Source of the DNA: an uncultured Collinsella sp.
GTDB taxonomy: Bacteria > Actinomycetota > Coriobacteriia > Coriobacteriales > Coriobacteriaceae
Direction of reading: 5' to 3'
Assembly (NCBI GenBank): GCA_900752275.1
Contig: CAADUS010000181.1
Span: forward strand, 1-7,580
Length of the DNA stretch: 7,580 nt
In this document: in pieces, positions 7,411-7,580 of the stretch
How the letters are laid out: every line of letters starts with the position of its first letter
Position numbering within the stretch: the first letter of the stretch is position 1
Translations under genes and position numbers: made by a program
The notes under the pieces: generated by a model
The model's input: only the letters and a program-made list of their open reading frames with translations
Told to the model about the DNA's origin: nothing
The model's database searches: none

Positions 7411-7473
7411 TTGCGGTGGAATAGTTCCTGCATTGCGGCCCAGGTGGCCCAAGCGGGAACTATTCCACCGCAA
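7411..7473. repeat. Long hairpin with perfect 18-base arms after addA
   Basis: TTGCGGTGGAATAGTTCC (7411-7428) is the exact reverse complement of 7456-7473. The 27-base interior can fold further: TTG 7433-7435 with CAA 7450-7452, and GGCC 7437-7440 with GGCC 7446-7449 around a 5-base loop, so nearly the whole 63 bases form one stem. It starts 12 bases after the addA stop. No T-tract follows, so it is not a standard intrinsic terminator. It may act as a 3' mRNA stabiliser, a barrier in the transcript, a REP- or MITE-like dispersed palindrome, or a binding site for a dimeric protein. The structure is certain; the role is not. Confidence 0.85.
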
Positions 7474-7529
7474 CTGCAAGAGGAGCCGTGTGGGTTTGGC
7501 TAGGTTCGGGTGCCGTCCGCGCCGTGCGG

Positions 7530-7535
7530 TAAAAT
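7530..7535 (+). promoter_or_regulatory. Possible -10 box for the gene at the right edge
   Basis: TAAAAT matches five of six -10 positions and lies 39 bases before the next ATG. No convincing -35 box is seen 16-19 bases upstream (TTCGGG at 7505-7510 is the nearest candidate). Transcription would start near 7542, leaving a leader of about 33 bases. Confidence 0.4.
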
Positions 7536-7562
7536 CGTTCAGTCAGAACACGAACCCGCATC

Positions 7563-7580
7563 GGAGCTCATCACATGGCA
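7563..7580 (+). CDS. Start of a downstream gene, cut by the window edge
   Basis: GGAG (7563-7566) is followed after eight bases by ATG at 7575, then GCA, so a protein beginning Met-Ala probably starts at 7575 and continues outside the window. The listed span includes the ribosome binding site. Correct spacing and the promoter-like TAAAAT upstream support a real start. Only two codons are visible, so the product cannot be named. Confidence 0.45.

Noticed and set aside
7411..7473. Reading the post-addA hairpin as a standard intrinsic terminator
   Set aside because: The bases after the second arm (CTGCAAGAGG) contain no T-run on either strand, so only the hairpin is reported.
7488..7532. Short frame V-W-V-W-L... 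resembling a Trp-rich leader peptide
   Set aside because: GAGGAG is only two bases before the GTG, there is no attenuator downstream, and the -10 candidate overlaps its stop codon.
7490..7580. GTG-started open frame running off the right edge, with AGAGGAG four bases upstream
   Set aside because: The product is Arg/Ser-rich without a recognisable pattern, and the frame runs across the TAAAAT box and the well-spaced GGAG-ATG start at 7575, a better explanation.

Overview
The window carries three complete genes on the + strand, plus the first six bases of what is probably a fourth. The DNA is GC-rich, with many G/C-ending codons (GCC, GGC, CTG, CGC) and long antisense shadow frames. High GC together with Firmicutes-like gene content (a YerC/YecD regulator and an AddAB-type rather than RecBCD helicase-nuclease) suggests an actinobacterium of the class Coriobacteriia, perhaps Collinsella-like. 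That assignment is inference; no marker gene proves it.

Layout: bases 1-160 hold no convincing gene. They contain a probable extended -10 promoter and a small stem-loop near the predicted 5' end of the transcript. A 99-residue TrpR-related protein of the YerC/YecD family follows (161-460) and is closed by a strong intrinsic terminator (484-511). The 104 bases to the next start hold a short inverted repeat, two nearly identical 19-base direct repeats and a possible promoter. Then come addB (616-3768) and addA (3772-7398), separated by 3 bases and almost certainly co-transcribed and translationally coupled. After addA lies a striking hairpin with perfect 18-base arms (7411-7473), then a short promoter-like region and a start codon with a ribosome binding site at the right edge.

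Function: AddA has all the superfamily 1A helicase motifs and a complete C-terminal RecB-family nuclease domain. AddB has a helicase-like body without a P-loop and its own complete nuclease core. Together they should form a two-nuclease AddAB complex that resects double-strand DNA breaks for RecA-dependent repair. AddB looks divergent: the N-terminal Walker A of Bacillus-type AddB is absent, and the C-terminal Cys cluster that normally ligates an iron-sulfur centre is reduced to one Cys. I see no mobile element, tRNA, rRNA or CRISPR array, and no clear evidence of a wholly new system. The best leads are the AddB variations, the intergenic repeats and the post-addA hairpin.
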